A stretch of DNA of 8,038 nucleotides. It comes from Sphingomonas bacterium. Lineage in GTDB: Bacteria > Pseudomonadota > Alphaproteobacteria > Sphingomonadales > Sphingomonadaceae. This document shows, piece after piece, positions 6,691 to 8,038 of this stretch. Position 1 is the first letter of the stretch. Each line of letters opens with the position of its first letter. Position numbers and translations under genes: made by a program. The notes beneath the pieces are model-generated. The model was not told the origin of the DNA. It saw nothing but the letters and a program-made list of their open reading frames with translations, and searched no databases. The stretch covers positions 1-8,038 of the forward strand of contig JAJAYY010000208.1 of NCBI GenBank assembly GCA_026785965.1, read 5' to 3'.

Positions 6691-8038
6691 ATGGCTATCA
6701 CTCGCCAAATGATGATCCGCGCGCTCATGCTTGGGGCATCAAGCATCACCCTGACCCTCGCCGCCGCGCAGCCGGCAGCGGCGCAGCTCACGACAGCGAC
6801 GATCCGCGGTCAGGTGACGACATCGGCGGCTCCGGTTGCGGGTGCAGCCGTTGAAGCTGTTAGCGTCGATACAGGCGCGATCAGCCGCACTTTGACCGGC
6901 CCTACCGGTTTATACGTTCTCACCGGCCTTCAGCCGGGAACCTATGACATCAGCTTTACGGCAGCAGGCGCAGCCAAGGTGACCCGCCGGGTAATCGTGT
7001 CGGTCGGACAAACGGCCTCGCTCGACATCGATACCGCAAGCGACACCGCACCGGCTGGCGAGGAGGCGACCGCTTCCGAAGGAGGAACGGTGGTCGTCGT
7101 CGGCAATCGCCTGGTGGAGACTCGCACGTCGGAAGTCGGTACCAACGTCACCCAGGACCAGATCGAGAACCTGCCGCAGAACAACCGCAACTTCATCAAT
7201 TTCGCCGCTCTGGCGCCGGGTATCCGGGTCAACCAGACCGACTTCCGCCAGACCTTCTCGGGCGGCGGCGTCGGCGCCAGCCGCGACGGCGAGAGCCTGG
7301 GCGGTCCGCAAGTCAACGTGTTCATCGATGGCGTCAGCCTCAAGGGCAACGTCAACCAGGGCGGCATCGTCGGCCAGGACGTCAGCCGCGGCAATCCCTT
7401 CTCCCAACTCGCGGTCAAGGAGTTTCGAGTGCTCAGCTCCAACTTCAAGGCCGAGTTCGAGGATGCCGGCACGGCGATCATCACCGCCGTCACCAAGTCT
7501 GGCACCAATGAATTTCACGGCGATCTGTTCGGCACCTATCAGAACGAAAACATGATCTCCCGCGACTTTTTCCAGAAGGAGAATGGCCAGCAGGTGCCGA
7601 AGCTCAAACGCCTTCAATATGGCGGCGCTCTCGGCGGACCGATCATCCGTGACCGCCTGTTCTTCTTCGGCAGCTACGAAGCCAATATTCAGGACCGCGT
7701 GATCAATGTGGCGCCCGGAAATCCGGCTCCGGCGGACGCCGGGCTGATCAACTTTGACCCTCAGGATTTTGCCGGAACCTACTCAAGCCCGTTCCGCGAG
7801 CATCTGGGCTTCGGCAAGCTGACGTTCCAGGCAACCGACAACCAGCGCGTCGAGCTTAGCGGCAGCATCCGCAAGGAAACGGACCTGCGCGACTACGGCG
7901 GCAACGCCGTCCGGTCGCGCGGCACAAAGGTCAACAACGACGTTTATACCGCCAAGCTCAGCCATACCTATCGCGGCGACGGTCTGCTCAATGAAGCGAC
8001 GGTCGATTTCCTGAAGTCGAAGCTCGCCTTCGGCGCCG
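6691..8038 (+). CDS. Second Oar-like TonB-dependent receptor (5' part, runs off the right edge)
   Basis: The first 449 codons, open to the window edge, encode the N-terminal part of a TonB-dependent receptor. A signal peptide (MAITRQMMIRALMLG, then a hydrophobic core) ends at Ala-Ala-Ala before Gln32. A carboxypeptidase-regulatory-like domain covers about 34-110 (TIRGQVTT, then GPTGLYVLTGLQPGTYD). GGTVVVVGNR at 131-140 resembles a TonB box. The plug follows at about 145-275, with NVFIDGV at 209-215 and ITAVTKSGTNEFHGDLFG at 264-281. The barrel begins with YGGALGGPIIRDRLFFFGSYE. It differs clearly from the receptor at 804-4283 in sequence and has no cysteines in the visible part, so it is not a recent duplicate. 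A TTA leucine codon at 6910-6912 is unusual in this GC-rich setting. It starts 2 bases after lacI, so it is very likely co-transcribed with it and induced when the repressor binds its ligand. The substrate is unknown; a carbohydrate is a reasonable inference. Confidence 0.92.
   Translation, partial: MAITRQMMIRALMLGASSITLTLAAAQPAAAQLTTATIRGQVTTSAAPVAGAAVEAVSVDTGAISRTLTGPTGLYVLTGLQPGTYDISFTAAGAAKVTRRVIVSVGQTASLDIDTASDTAPAGEEATASEGGTVVVVGNRLVETRTSEVGTNVTQDQIENLPQNNRNFINFAALAPGIRVNQTDFRQTFSGGGVGASRDGESLGGPQVNVFIDGVSLKGNVNQGGIVGQDVSRGNPFSQLAVKEFRVLSSNFKAEFEDAGTAIITAVTKSGTNEFHGDLFGTYQNENMISRDFFQKENGQQVPKLKRLQYGGALGGPIIRDRLFFFGSYEANIQDRVINVAPGNPAPADAGLINFDPQDFAGTYSSPFREHLGFGKLTFQATDNQRVELSGSIRKETDLRDYGGNAVRSRGTKVNNDVYTAKLSHTYRGDGLLNEATVDFLKSKLAFGA

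Noticed and set aside
6903..6914. ACCGGTT core inside the second receptor gene resembling the lacI operator
   Set aside because: The outer arms do not match and the sequence is explained by coding (Thr-Gly-Leu-Tyr).
6910..7617. Minus-strand open frame across the second receptor
   Set aside because: The plus strand encodes an uninterrupted receptor with signal peptide, plug and barrel motifs from 6691 to the window edge.

Overview
The window is GC-rich, with strongly GC-biased third codon positions. It carries two large TonB-dependent receptors of the Oar type (N-terminal carboxypeptidase-regulatory-like domain, then plug and barrel), a LacI-family regulator and a YhhQ-type inner-membrane protein. 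This combination points to a Gram-negative alphaproteobacterium, most likely a sphingomonad (Sphingomonadales). That placement is an inference from gene style; no rRNA or other phylogenetic marker is present. All recognised genes are on the + strand.

Layout: (1) 1-596 is the 3' part of a YhhQ/queuosine-precursor transporter gene. (2) 597-803 is a 207-base leader with three inverted repeats. (3) 804-4283 is a complete Oar-like TonB-dependent receptor (1159 aa from a GTG start), followed by a strong intrinsic terminator at 4303-4336. (4) 4425-5510 is a complete MalK/UgpC-type sugar ABC transporter ATPase with no permease or binding-protein gene in the window. (5) 5511-5644 is a regulatory gap holding a perfect 14-bp palindrome that matches LacI/CcpA-type operators. 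(6) 5645-6688 is a LacI-family repressor. (7) 6691-8038 is the first 449 codons of a second, different Oar-like receptor, which starts 2 bases after the lacI stop and runs off the right edge.

How the genes may work together: outer-membrane receptors next to a sugar-responsive LacI repressor and a sugar-type ABC ATPase look like part of a carbohydrate-scavenging locus. TonB-driven receptors would bring a glycan or oligosaccharide across the outer membrane. The repressor would release its operator when it binds a sugar, inducing itself and the second receptor as one transcript. The substrate cannot be read from this window. The yhhQ-like gene belongs to tRNA queuosine supply and is probably only a neighbour.

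Nothing here is a clearly new system. The points most worth a second look are the operator/repressor pair, the ABC ATPase without visible partners, and the structured leader of the first receptor, which contains an operator-like repeat with shifted spacing. No RNA genes, mobile elements or CRISPR arrays were seen.
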